DNA from: Leisingera sp. JC1
Lineage (GTDB): Bacteria; Pseudomonadota; Alphaproteobacteria; Rhodobacterales; Rhodobacteraceae
Direction of reading: 5' to 3'
Length of the DNA: 61,483 nt
Assembly (NCBI RefSeq): GCF_001679925.1
Contig: NZ_LYUZ01000086.1
Location: 1-61,483 of the forward strand
Position 1 is the stretch's first letter. Every line of letters begins with the position of its first letter. Under the pieces are notes generated by a model. It was not told where the DNA came from. It did no database searches and was given only the letters and a program-made list of their open reading frames with translations. Shown here piece by piece: positions 1-9,298 of the stretch. A program made the translations under genes and the position numbers.

Positions 1-3000
1 GCGGGGCGTTCTGCCGCCGCCGCTAAGGCCAGCATAGCCTGACAATTCAGACGGTAACCATTTGTAAACTTCGAGTAAACAAACAGTTCATAACCATTTT
101 CATTAGCTTCTAACTTTACCAGTGCTTCGCGAGAACTGTCTTCCGCGGCGATCAGCGGACGCAGGAAATAGAGGTCGCGGATCTCGAACGGATCTTCCAC
201 GCCGATGGCCGCCAGTGCCTCGGCGGCCATTTCGATGTAGCCAGTGCCGGGAACCAGCGCCGTGCCATCCTTGGTTCGGTGCTCATCCAGCAGCCAGTCC
301 ACAGTGCCGAAGCGCGGAGTGAAGATGCGGTTGCCTGCGGCGTCAAACGCCTGCTGCTGCAACAGCGGCTGCGGGCAGGGTTCCGGTGTGCTGGCGGATG
401 CGTTTGCGTTGCGGCCCGCCATGGCGTCGGCGGCCATGCCGGTGTCGGCCCAGACGCCCCAGTCCACCGCGATCACCCGCGTCTGGCCGCCCGCGCGGTG
501 CTTGGCCCAAGCGTTGAGGTATTCATTGGCGGCGATGTAATCTACTTGGCCCGCAGGCCGGGTTACGGTGGAGGATGAGGAGAACAGCACCATCAGTTCC
601 AGGCTGCCTTCCGGGAATACCGTATCCAGCGCCCGCAACCCGCTGACCTTGGGGGCCAGCACCTGGGCGATCTGGTCCTCGTCCTTGGCCAGCAGGGGGC
701 CGTCATGGATGACACCCGCCCCGTGGATCACGCCGGTGACCGGGCCAAAGGCACCCTCGGCATGCGCGCGCGCGGTGCGCAAGTCGCCGCTGTTGCAGAC
801 ATCCGCGGCCAGCGGCAGCACCTGACCGATGCCCTCCGCCTCCAGCGCCATCACTGCGCGGATGCGCCGGGCGGTGCGGTTGGCGGGGCTGTGGCTGCTG
901 AGGTAGCGGTCCCAGGCCTCGCGCGGCGGCAAGCCGTCGCGGGAGATCAGTGAGATTTTCGCTCCGTATTCCCGCATCAAGTGGCTGGCGATGGTAAGGC
1001 CAATACCGCCATATCCACCGGTGATCAGGTAGTGGCCGCCCTGTTTGAAGGGCGGGGTTTCCGGCTCAGGCAGCGGCTGCGGGCGCCAGCTGAGTTCGAA
1101 CCGTTTCTCCCCGCGCCAAGCGGCCGACATGTTGGCCGGCTCCGCCATCAGCTCCTCCAGCAGACGGGCGGTGATGTCAGCCTGCGCCGGATTGCGGCGG
1201 GCAAACAGGCCTTGCGGTGCCTGCGGCAGCTCAATGTCCACCGCGGCGCAGGTCAGCCCCGGCAGCTCACGCGGGATCACCCCCAGAGGGCCTGCGATCA
1301 TCGCCTTTTCCGGATAGGGCAGCGCCTCATCCCGGACCTGTGCAGCACCGGTGGTAAAGACTGTCAGATGCGCCGGGCCCGGCAGATCGGCATTGCCCAG
1401 CTCTTGCGCTAAGGCGGTCAGGGAATGGAAGCCCATCTCCAGATTGCGGTCAAAGAAGGAGGAGCCGGGGCGGAAGCTTTCCGCTTCCGTCACCAGCCAG
1501 AAATGGGCGATACGGTCCGGCAGCAGCCCGGCCTCTGCCAGATCCGCCAGCAGCGCGCCATAGGCGGCGCGGCCCTGCTCGGGCGGCAGAATATAGGAGG
1601 CGGGTGAAAGCTGCGCATAGGTGTCGCCTGCGCGGACGCGCACAACGCTATGACCCGCAGCCTCCAGCCTTTCGGCGGTGAGGGCCGCGTGGCTTGCCTC
1701 ATCCTCGAAAATCAGCCAGTTGTGCGGCTCCTGCCCCAGCTCTTGCGCCACATCCAGCGCACAATCTGCCAGCCGCGGGCGCCATGCCGGGCGGTAGCCC
1801 CAGTCGCGAATGTCGCTGTGGCGGGACGGGGGCACACTCTCGTTCTCAGCGGCTGGCTTGCCCGGCTCGATGAAATAGCGGCTGCGCTGGAAGGCATAGC
1901 CCGGCAGCGGCAGGCGGTTGCGGCGCGCCTCACCCCAGATCTGTCCCCAGTCGGCCTCCACCCCGCAGGCCCAGAGCCGGCCGATGACACCGAAGAAATA
2001 GCTGTCGTCCATCACCTCCTGATCCGGGTGGCGCAGAGAGCTGAGCACCTGGCCCTGTTTCACCGCAGGCGACATCTGCGCCAAGGCGCTGAGGGCCTTG
2101 CCGGGGCCGACCTCCAGGAACACCCGGTCCGGGGTTTTGGCAAGGGTTTCAATGCAGTCGGCATAACGCACGGTATTGCGCAGCTGGCCGACCCAGTAGT
2201 CCGCGCTGGTCGCCTGTTCCGTGGTCAGTGGTGCCCCGGTGCGGTTCGAAATCACCGGCAGGGTTGGTGCCGAGAGGTTCAGCTTACGGATAAAGTCGCC
2301 ATAGTCCTGCAGGATGCCGTCCAGCATCCGCGAGTGGGCGGCGATGTCGATGGGGATGCGCTGATGCTCCACCTCGCGGGCGGACAGGTCAGCCGACAGC
2401 CTGTCCAGCGCTTCCTGCGGGCCGGAGACCGCAGTGAGCGACGGCGCATTGACGCTGGCAATATCCAGGTCCTCGCCGTTAAGGGCTTCGACCTTGGCCA
2501 GCGGCAGAGCAATCGACAGCATGCCGCCCGCAGGCACGGTGTCAAACAACCGCCCGCGCAGCAGCACCAGGTCGATGCAGTCTTCGAAAGCCATGACGCC
2601 GGCAAGGCAGGCAGCGGTGTTTTCACCCATCGAATGACCGACCAGCGCTGCGGGTTTCACGCCCCAGCTGATCCACAGCTGCGCCAGCGCGTATTCGACA
2701 ATCATGATCAGCGGCAGCTGCACCGAAGGCTGCTGGAGCTTGGTGTTTGCCGTGTCCTCCGCACCATCCTCCGGCAGCCAGATGGCGCGGATATCGTAGT
2801 CGAGGTTTTTTTGCAGATGCTCCAGCCCGCGGTCCATCCATTCGGCAAAGACCGGTTCGGTCTCATAGAGGTCGCGCGCCATGCCCGCGTATTGCGCGCC
2901 GCCGCCGGGGAACATGAACACCACCTCAGGCGCGTCACAGAGGCGGTCGTGGGTGAAGACCTTTCGGGTGTCGTTTTCCTCAATCAGGTCAATGGCTTCG

Positions 3001-4550
3001 GCGGCGGTCTCTGCCACTAGCACCCGGCGCTTGGCAAAGCCGCGGCGGCCTTCCTTGAGGGTATAGGCCACGTCGGCTAGGTCCGCCCCGGGATTGGCCT
3101 TCAGGTACTCTGCAAGGGCTTGGGTATTGGCGTCCAGCGCCGCCTTGGACTGGCCGGACACGCAGAGGATCTGGAACGGGAAATCGCTTTCTTCCGAGGG
3201 CGCGCGCTCCGGTGCCTCCTCCAGGATCACATGCGCATTTGTGCCTCCGACGCCGAGCGAGTTGATACCAGCCCGCCGCGGTCCTTTCTGCGGTTTCCAT
3301 GGGGTGAGTTCCGCGTTCACGCGGAACGGCGAGTTCTCAAAATCAATCGCCGGGTTCGGTGCCTCGTATCCCAGCGAGGGCGGGATTTCCTTGTGGTGCA
3401 GCGCCAGCGCGGTTTTGGTCAGGCTGGCAACGCCCGCCGCAGTGTCCAGATGGCCGATGTTGGTCTTGACCGAGCCGATCCGGCAGTGTCCCCTGTCCTG
3501 CGTGGTGGCCCGGTAGGCATCAGTCAGGGCTGAGATCTCAATCGGGTCGCCCAGATAGGTGCCGGTGCCGTGGCATTCGACATAGTCAATGGTGTCCGCC
3601 GGGGTGCCCGCGGCCTCCAGCGCCTGTTGCACCGCTGCCGCCTGGCCTCCGACAGAAGGCGCGAGATAGCCCGCCTTGTCGGCGCCGTCGTTGTTGATGG
3701 CAGAACCCTTGATGACAGCCCAGATGTGGTCGCCGTCGGCAATTGCGTTCTCCAGCCGTCGCAGCGCCACAGCCCCGGCACCCGAACCGAAGACCGTGCC
3801 TTGCGCCCTGTGGTCGAAGGCATGGCAATGTCCATCGGGCGACAGGATCTCGTTTTCCTTGTAAAGATAGCCGCGGCCCTGCGGCAGTTCGATGGTGACA
3901 CCGCCCGCCAGCGCCATATCGCACTCGCCCTCGCGCAGGGCCTTGCAGGCGTAGTGCACCGCCACCAGCGAGGTGGAGCAGGCGGTTTGCACGTTGACCG
4001 ACGGTCCTTTCAAGTCGAACACATGGCTGACGCGGGTGGACAGGAAGTCCTTGTCGTTGCCGGTATGGCGCAAAAGGAACATGCCCACGTCATCGACCAG
4101 CGCCGGGTTCGAACAGATGTTGAAGTAGAAGTAGCTGCCCATGCCGCAGCCTGCGTACACACCGATGGGGCCATTGATGCTTTCCGGCGGGTGGCTTGCG
4201 TTCTCCATCGCACCCCAGGCTACCTCAAGGAACTTGCGGTGCTGGGGGTCGAGGATCGCGGCTTCCTTGGGGCTGAAGCCAAAGAATTCCGCATCGAACT
4301 CGTCAAATCCCTGCAGCCGGGCCGCGGCAGGCACATAGTTCGGGTCGGCAAGAACGGAAGCACGCTCGCCGTTCTCCAGCAGCGTTTCGCGGTCCAGAAC
4401 CTCAATCGATTCAATGCCTGCGCGCAGGTTCTGCCAGAACGTTTCTGCCGAGCCCGCGCCCGGCACCGTTACCGACAGCCCGACAATGGCAATGTCACCC
4501 GGCCTTGTCTGTATTGCAGCGTCCCCCGCTGCGGATGTCTCATCCTGCAT
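1..4550 (-). CDS. Type I polyketide synthase, KS-AT-KR-DH, 3' end outside the window
   Basis: This multidomain enzyme builds a polyketide chain from acyl-CoA units; about 1516 residues lie in the window and the frame stays open to the left edge. Seen in order: a ketosynthase with active-site Cys191 in TACSTSLVA and the CHGTGT and KTNIGH histidine motifs; an acyltransferase with GHSMGE (Ser640) and AAHS around His739; a ketoreductase with GGYGGIG from about 1178 and a YxxxN pair at Tyr1338/Asn1342; then a dehydratase starting near 1400 with His1424 in DEHRTKDG and a PGT motif. The ketoreductase lies before the dehydratase, unlike ordinary modular synthases, and no carrier domain appears between them. 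The start is the ATG 20 codons before GDIAIVGLSV. The last 100 or so bases in the window (31–130) are AT-rich, unlike the rest. Product unknown; neighbouring glycosyltransferases leave a glycolipid or exopolysaccharide link open. Confidence 0.93.
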   Translation of the reverse strand, partial: MQDETSAAGDAAIQTRPGDIAIVGLSVTVPGAGSAETFWQNLRAGIESIEVLDRETLLENGERASVLADPNYVPAAARLQGFDEFDAEFFGFSPKEAAILDPQHRKFLEVAWGAMENASHPPESINGPIGVYAGCGMGSYFYFNICSNPALVDDVGMFLLRHTGNDKDFLSTRVSHVFDLKGPSVNVQTACSTSLVAVHYACKALREGECDMALAGGVTIELPQGRGYLYKENEILSPDGHCHAFDHRAQGTVFGSGAGAVALRRLENAIADGDHIWAVIKGSAINNDGADKAGYLAPSVGGQAAAVQQALEAAGTPADTIDYVECHGTGTYLGDPIEISALTDAYRATTQDRGHCRIGSVKTNIGHLDTAAGVASLTKTALALHHKEIPPSLGYEAPNPAIDFENSPFRVNAELTPWKPQKGPRRAGINSLGVGGTNAHVILEEAPERAPSEESDFPFQILCVSGQSKAALDANTQALAEYLKANPGADLADVAYTLKEGRRGFAKRRVLVAETAAEAIDLIEENDTRKVFTHDRLCDAPEVVFMFPGGGAQYAGMARDLYETEPVFAEWMDRGLEHLQKNLDYDIRAIWLPEDGAEDTANTKLQQPSVQLPLIMIVEYALAQLWISWGVKPAALVGHSMGENTAACLAGVMAFEDCIDLVLLRGRLFDTVPAGGMLSIALPLAKVEALNGEDLDIASVNAPSLTAVSGPQEALDRLSADLSAREVEHQRIPIDIAAHSRMLDGILQDYGDFIRKLNLSAPTLPVISNRTGAPLTTEQATSADYWVGQLRNTVRYADCIETLAKTPDRVFLEVGPGKALSALAQMSPAVKQGQVLSSLRHPDQEVMDDSYFFGVIGRLWACGVEADWGQIWGEARRNRLPLPGYAFQRSRYFIEPGKPAAENESVPPSRHSDIRDWGYRPAWRPRLADCALDVAQELGQEPHNWLIFEDEASHAALTAERLEAAGHSVVRVRAGDTYAQLSPASYILPPEQGRAAYGALLADLAEAGLLPDRIAHFWLVTEAESFRPGSSFFDRNLEMGFHSLTALAQELGNADLPGPAHLTVFTTGAAQVRDEALPYPEKAMIAGPLGVIPRELPGLTCAAVDIELPQAPQGLFARRNPAQADITARLLEELMAEPANMSAAWRGEKRFELSWRPQPLPEPETPPFKQGGHYLITGGYGGIGLTIASHLMREYGAKISLISRDGLPPREAWDRYLSSHSPANRTARRIRAVMALEAEGIGQVLPLAADVCNSGDLRTARAHAEGAFGPVTGVIHGAGVIHDGPLLAKDEDQIAQVLAPKVSGLRALDTVFPEGSLELMVLFSSSSTVTRPAGQVDYIAANEYLNAWAKHRAGGQTRVIAVDWGVWADTGMAADAMAGRNANASASTPEPCPQPLLQQQAFDAAGNRIFTPRFGTVDWLLDEHRTKDGTALVPGTGYIEMAAEALAAIGVEDPFEIRDLYFLRPLIAAEDSSREALVKLEANENGYELFVYSKFTNGYRLNCQAMLALAAAAERP

Positions 4551-4811
4551 CGTCAGTACCTGACCCCATTAGCCCTTCGCAAACAGCCCGGCACGCCGCA
4601 GCCAATCCGCTTTGCGGAAATGGCAGGGCCCGCCGGACGGGTTTATTTTCGGGTGCCGGGGTTCTCCCCGGCTGCTGGCCCGGCCTGGCGGCTTGGATCC
4701 CCATCTGTTCCGCGGGGCCGGGTGAACTCAAATTTACTTTCGTCAATCCATGCGGCTGTCCTGTGGACGCATTGTGTCAAATTCGGCCGGAAAAGCGGAA
4801 ACATTGCGGCA
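4551..4811. other. Intergenic region upstream of the PKS
   Basis: These 261 bases separate the PKS start from the end of the next minus-strand gene. They should hold the PKS promoter, reading leftward. I see no convincing -35/-10 pair, operator palindrome or small gene. Confidence 0.4.
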
Positions 4812-6275
4812 TCACAGGATGCTGCGCCGTTCAGGCCCGGGGGAGCCAGGCATCAGCGCCTGCGCCCCGCCAAATAGTGCGGGCTTCTTCTGGAACAAGC
4901 CCGGGTAGAGCAATCCCTCGGCGTAGCCCAGCACCGATCCGGCGCACATCCAGGTGATCGGGATCAGCGTGGCATTCAGCAGCATATCCACCATGGTGGC
5001 CGCCAGGATCAGGGCAATCGGTGCGGCATAGGGCGACACGCTGCCCCGCGGCGCGCGGCCTGCCGCCACGGCCAGCAGCACCAAAGGTGCGGCCAGCAGC
5101 CCCATCTCGGCGATATAGCCCAGCCAGCCGAAAGTGCCGAACACGATGATCCAGCGGCCGTCCGGGATCGACAGGATCTGGCCGGTTTCCTCGTGCCGGA
5201 CCAGGTTGCGGCCCCAGCCGCCCCAGCCGAACCAGGGTTTCTCGGCGGCGCGCGCCAGGAGCTGCGCCTCGTTCTCGAACCGGTAGTTCAGCGAATGCGC
5301 CCGCTCGGCGCTGATGGTGCCGGCCTGGGCCACCAGTTCCTCGGTTGGGACCAGCCCGGTGTTGCGCAGCATGGGATAGACCACGGCAATCAAAGCGAGC
5401 AGCAGGGCCGCACGCAGCTGCCAGCGCAGCGGTGCCAAGGCAACAACCGGCACAAAGGCCAGCGCGTAGGCGAGCGAGGCGAGGCTTTTGCACAAAACCA
5501 GCACCGCAAACAGGTAACCGGCGGCCAGCGCCAGGCGGATGCGGTCCCCGCCTGCGGCAGTGCGGGCCAGGGCTGTGGCTGCCAGCAGCGCCGACATCAT
5601 GAAGAACGCCAGCCACAGCGCATGGGGCAGGAACACGATGGGCCGGAAGCCGCCCTGGCGCATCATCTGGCTGAAATCATGCTGGAAGAAGCCGTAGATC
5701 CAGACATTGATCTGCGGGCTGAAGCGGATCTCGATCAGCGATGGAACGGAATAGGCCAATGCGCCGATCATCAGCGCCAGCAGCAGCTCGCGCTGGGCCT
5801 CCGGGGTGGACAGATACCGGCGCGCCAGCAGAAAAGGGATCAGCACAATCATCTGGTTGATGATCACCGAACCAAGGTCGCGCCAGCGCAGCCCCGGCAG
5901 CTGACCGGTCAGAAAGAGGATCGGGTCTGAGTTTGCGATCTGGCGGAACAGGATCGGCTCGCCATTGGTCAGCACGGTGGGAATAACCCCGAACACGAAC
6001 AGCAGCACCAGCATCCGCACCGCCGGGTGCCGCGGCAGCAGCGGCACCGGTTTGCGCAGCAGGAAAACGCACAGCACAAAGGCCATCACCGAAGGGATGG
6101 CGAATTTGTCCATGTCCGGCACCAGCGGCAGGTCGAATTCGGCCAGCGGCGGCAGCAGCAGGTAGCCCGCAATAAAGCACCAAAGGATAGCCCGCTCCAG
6201 CGGCAGGCGCCGGAACAGGATCAGGCTGGCCAGCGGCCAGGCCAGCAGCATCAGATAGGCCAAAGCGTTGGGCAA
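4812..6275 (-). CDS. O-antigen ligase / polysaccharide polymerase (Wzy)-like membrane protein
   Basis: This polytopic inner-membrane protein of about 487 residues resembles O-antigen ligases and Wzy-type polymerases, which join lipid-linked sugar repeats at the periplasmic face. The sequence shows at least ten hydrophobic segments and, before the last group of helices, a WFGWGGWGRN stretch typical of the periplasmic part of the family. The chosen start is TTG at 6275 (PNALAYLMLL), which has a GAGGGGG ribosome site nine bases upstream; a TTG six codons earlier (6293) is also possible. It diverges from the WecG-type glycosyltransferase, so the two probably belong to one surface-polysaccharide locus. 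The substrate cannot be read from sequence. Confidence 0.75.
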   Translation of the reverse strand: MPNALAYLMLLAWPLASLILFRRLPLERAILWCFIAGYLLLPPLAEFDLPLVPDMDKFAIPSVMAFVLCVFLLRKPVPLLPRHPAVRMLVLLFVFGVIPTVLTNGEPILFRQIANSDPILFLTGQLPGLRWRDLGSVIINQMIVLIPFLLARRYLSTPEAQRELLLALMIGALAYSVPSLIEIRFSPQINVWIYGFFQHDFSQMMRQGGFRPIVFLPHALWLAFFMMSALLAATALARTAAGGDRIRLALAAGYLFAVLVLCKSLASLAYALAFVPVVALAPLRWQLRAALLLALIAVVYPMLRNTGLVPTEELVAQAGTISAERAHSLNYRFENEAQLLARAAEKPWFGWGGWGRNLVRHEETGQILSIPDGRWIIVFGTFGWLGYIAEMGLLAAPLVLLAVAAGRAPRGSVSPYAAPIALILAATMVDMLLNATLIPITWMCAGSVLGYAEGLLYPGLFQKKPALFGGAQALMPGSPGPERRSIL

Positions 6276-6467
6276 AGCCCCGTGCCCCCTCAATTCCCCG
6301 GTATTTGCATCAAAGTTTACCTGTTGCGGGTCGCGCTGTCGCGCGGATTTGCAACAACGGGTTAACGGGGTGCAGCTTTGCCACGCTGGCAGCGGTACGG
6401 TGCCAGCACGACTGGCCGGGCGGCGGCGGCGGCGCTATCACGGGGCAAAGCAGACCCGGGGACGCCC

Positions 6468-7220
6468 ATGTTTTTTGAATGCCAAGGCCGCAGGGTTGCG
6501 GTGAATACGGCCACGCGCACCGGGCTGGAAGCCGAAATCCGCGCCCGCTTCAAGGCAGGGCAGGGCTTTGCGCTGGCGACAGTGAACCTGGATCACCTGG
6601 TCAAGATGGCAGCGTCCGCGGAATTCCTGTCCGCCTATCAGGCACAGGACCTGGTGGTGGCCGACGGCCGCCCGATTGTCTGGCTGTCGCGTCTTGCCCG
6701 CCGCCCGGTGGAGCTGATGCCGGGCTCCGACATGGTGCTGCCGCTGTGCCGCCTGGCGGCTGAGGCCAAGGTGCCGGTGGTGCTGGCGGGCAGCACGGAC
6801 GAGGCGCTGCAGGATGCCGAAGAGGCGCTGACGGAAGCGGTGCCGGGGCTGGAGGTTGCCTGGACCCATGCCCCGTCCGGCTGTTTTGATCCTGACGGCG
6901 ATGAGGCGGATCAGATCCTGCACCGGCTGGATGAAACCGGTCCCTGCCTGTGCTTTCTGGCGCTGGGCGCCCCCAAGCAGGAGCGGTTCGCGCAGCGCGG
7001 CCGCAAGCTGGCGCCCTCTGCCGGCTTTGCCTCGGTCGGGGCAGGGCTGGATTTCCTGGGCGGTCATCAGAAACGCGCGCCTGCCTGGGTCCGCGCCATT
7101 GCGATGGAATGGCTGTGGCGGGCGCTGTCCAGCCCGTCGCGGATGGTGCCGCGCTATGCAAAGTGCCTGGCCATTCTGCCGGGGCAGATCCGCACGGCCT
7201 GGCGCATCCGGGAGCAATAG
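6468..7220 (+). CDS. WecG/TagA/CpsF-family glycosyltransferase (GT26)
   Basis: This 250-residue enzyme belongs to the family that transfers a sugar (N-acetylmannosaminuronate, N-acetylmannosamine or glucose in studied members) onto a lipid-linked acceptor during polysaccharide synthesis. Family signs are the N-terminal ATVNLDHLVKM segment, VVADGRPIVWL with its Asp-Gly, GSDMVLPL, and the C-terminal FLALGAPKQE followed by ASVGAGLDFLGG. The ATG at 6468 fits the family length; an in-frame start 30 codons upstream would add an Ala/Arg-rich stretch without homology. The 192-base gap to the divergent polymerase-like gene probably holds two promoters. Its sugar donor is unknown. Confidence 0.9.
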   Translation: MFFECQGRRVAVNTATRTGLEAEIRARFKAGQGFALATVNLDHLVKMAASAEFLSAYQAQDLVVADGRPIVWLSRLARRPVELMPGSDMVLPLCRLAAEAKVPVVLAGSTDEALQDAEEALTEAVPGLEVAWTHAPSGCFDPDGDEADQILHRLDETGPCLCFLALGAPKQERFAQRGRKLAPSAGFASVGAGLDFLGGHQKRAPAWVRAIAMEWLWRALSSPSRMVPRYAKCLAILPGQIRTAWRIREQ

Positions 7221-7226
7221 GAGCGG

Positions 7227-8177
7227 TTACTTGTACTCCAGTATGCCGCGGGCCGAGCCGCGCCAGCGGCGCCAGTAAAACTCCAGCGCGCCAGCGGCCT
7301 CGGCGAATTTTCCCAGCACAGTGAATAGCGCCTGTTCGAACCCCATTGGGCGGGACAGGCGCAGCACCTGCGCGGGATAGATCAGTGCAGCCAGCAGCAG
7401 AGCCGGGTTAAACAGCCCGGCCATCATGATGCCGGCAGGCAGGACAGCCCCCCACAGCAGCGCGCGGCGGGTTTCGGAGACCCAGTGCCGCTCCGGCCCG
7501 GTGCCGTGCAATGCGGCGCCTTCGGCAAAGGCGTGGCCTGCGCGGCGGCTTCGGTTCCACCATTGGGTGAAGCGCAGCATCTGTGCGTCATGCAGGGTCA
7601 TCTCAGCCTCCAGCCGCCACACCTGCCAGCCGGCCCGGCGCAGGCGCAGGCACAGCTCCGGCTCCTCGCCGGCGATCAGCCCCTCGCGGTAGCCGCCCGC
7701 GGTATAGACCGCCGCCACCCGCATCAGCGCGTCGCCGCCGCAGGCCTTGGCTTCGCCGACGGGCGTGTCCCATTCCGCATCGCACAGCCGGTTGTAGACG
7801 GACATCTCTGGGAACCGTTCCCGCCGCCATCCGCAGGCCACTGCCGCCTTGGGGTGTGCCTGCATGAAATCTGCAGCGGTGGCGATCCATTCCGGGTCTA
7901 CCTCGCAATCGCCATCCACGAACTGCACAAATTCTATCCCGGCCTCCAGTGCCGCCAGCCCGGCGTTTCGGGCGCGGGCGGCAGTGAACCGCTGGCTGAG
8001 GTCCAGCGCCACTACTTCGGCCCCCAGTGTCCGGGCTGCGTCAGCCGAGCCATCCGTGGAGCCGCTGTCGACATAGACCAGCTGCTGCACCTGGCCTTGC
8101 AGCGAGCGCAGGCAGCGGATCAGCCGTTCGCCCTCGTTGCGGCCGATGACAACCGCGGCAATGGCGGCGGCGCTCAT
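7227..8177 (-). CDS. Family 2 glycosyltransferase
   Basis: This 316-residue inverting glycosyltransferase has a GT-A fold: the N-terminal VVIGRNEGERL nucleotide-sugar loop, VDSGSTDGS, a DGDCE metal-binding DxD at about residue 88, and GEEPELCLRLRRAGW carrying the acidic catalytic-base region. A hydrophobic C-terminal segment near residues 225–270 suggests membrane association. Its ATG overlaps the stop of the upstream glycosyltransferase by four bases (ATGA), so the two are translationally coupled. It ends six bases from the convergent WecG-type gene. The role is probably in the same surface-glycan pathway; donor and acceptor are not identifiable. Confidence 0.9.
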   Translation of the reverse strand: MSAAAIAAVVIGRNEGERLIRCLRSLQGQVQQLVYVDSGSTDGSADAARTLGAEVVALDLSQRFTAARARNAGLAALEAGIEFVQFVDGDCEVDPEWIATAADFMQAHPKAAVACGWRRERFPEMSVYNRLCDAEWDTPVGEAKACGGDALMRVAAVYTAGGYREGLIAGEEPELCLRLRRAGWQVWRLEAEMTLHDAQMLRFTQWWNRSRRAGHAFAEGAALHGTGPERHWVSETRRALLWGAVLPAGIMMAGLFNPALLLAALIYPAQVLRLSRPMGFEQALFTVLGKFAEAAGALEFYWRRWRGSARGILEYK

Positions 8178-9211
8178 GCGGCCTCTCCGGCAAGAAAGGC
8201 GCGGTACGCTGACGAGCCGCGCAGGAAGCCCTGGCGCTGCAGATCTGCAATTCCCGCGTCCTCTACAGCGTCCGGCGACCACAGGCTCAGCTCCGGTTGC
8301 GCCTGCATCGCCCTGCTGCGCTGGCGGTCCTCGCCGTGTTCCGACACTGCCTCAGCCTGGATCTGCAAATCCCGCGCCAGGCTGTCACCGGCGAATTTGT
8401 AATGGCGGATCAGCCCTTCCATGTCCGCAACCCGCACCCCTGCTGAGGCGTGCGGATGCACCGCCGCCTGCACGCCCGGCCCGTTGAACACCAGCGGGTG
8501 CTTGCTGAGACAGCAGGTTTCGCCAAAGACCTTGCCCCGCACCCCGCCGAACAGCATCTTCGCGCCGCCCGGCGGCAGGGCGTTCTGGCGCAGATAATAG
8601 GCAAAGCCGGTGCCGCCGGACGCATAGCCCACCGCCAACACGGTGCTGATGTCGGAAAACCGGAAGCTCTGCACCGCTTCGGAATATGACAGCGCGCGCG
8701 CCGCGGACAGCGGGCCTTGGGGGAACATCTCCAGCATTTCGGCTTGCAGCGCCGTGTACCCATGCTGCGCCAAATAGCGGGTCAGCCCGGTCAGCCCGGT
8801 GGTGGCGCTGGCCTCAAAGTCGAACAGCTCATCCATGTCGGCAAACAGGCACCAGCGGTCCCGGCCATACCGGTCCGCCGCATAGGCGCGGAAGGTGTTT
8901 TCGTACTGCAGCCAGGGCAGGGTGGACTGCAGCACCGCAGTGTCCGGCTCCTGCCGGATGCGGTCGATGGTGCCGTCGGCGGAGCCATTGTCAAAGAACA
9001 CAAAGGCAGAGACACCCAGCCGGCGGTAGTGGTCGAAAAACACATCCAGGTAATAGGACCCGTCCCGCACCAGGGCGATCAGCACCACCTGACCGGGCGC
9101 CGCAAAGCCGCGGGCCGGCCCGTGCAGATGGCGCAGCGAGGCGCGGAACCTGGCGCGGTGCGCGATACGGCTGGCGCGGCATGCCAGCTTCTGGGTGAAT
9201 GTTCTGCCCAC
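8174..9211 (-). CDS. Glycosyltransferase family 2-like protein
   Basis: This 345-residue protein fits the Glyco_tranf_2_4 type of glycosyltransferase found in alphaproteobacterial surface-glycan loci. Visible signs are ALVRDGSYYLDVFFDHYRRL near residue 45, FFDNGSADGT, and a FADMDELFDF stretch with an acidic DxD-like motif near residue 125. The start is GTG at 9211, preceded by a GGGGA ribosome site. Its stop overlaps the start of the following glycosyltransferase, forming a two-gene operon. Whether it decorates lipopolysaccharide, an exopolysaccharide or the adjacent PKS product is not shown by sequence. Confidence 0.82.
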   Translation of the reverse strand: MGRTFTQKLACRASRIAHRARFRASLRHLHGPARGFAAPGQVVLIALVRDGSYYLDVFFDHYRRLGVSAFVFFDNGSADGTIDRIRQEPDTAVLQSTLPWLQYENTFRAYAADRYGRDRWCLFADMDELFDFEASATTGLTGLTRYLAQHGYTALQAEMLEMFPQGPLSAARALSYSEAVQSFRFSDISTVLAVGYASGGTGFAYYLRQNALPPGGAKMLFGGVRGKVFGETCCLSKHPLVFNGPGVQAAVHPHASAGVRVADMEGLIRHYKFAGDSLARDLQIQAEAVSEHGEDRQRSRAMQAQPELSLWSPDAVEDAGIADLQRQGFLRGSSAYRAFLAGEAA

Positions 9212-9298
9212 AGCGTCCCCGATCTGCGGTTGCCCGGAATTCCGCTGGCAGCTTGCCGGCTTATTCCGTCCTCTGCAAGCCCCGCTCAGGCCGCACGG

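Noticed and set aside
1-4550. Possible frameshift in the polyketide synthase because only short complete frames appear
   Set aside because: Reading the minus strand in one frame from 4550 gives KS, AT, KR and DH motifs in register all the way to the left edge.
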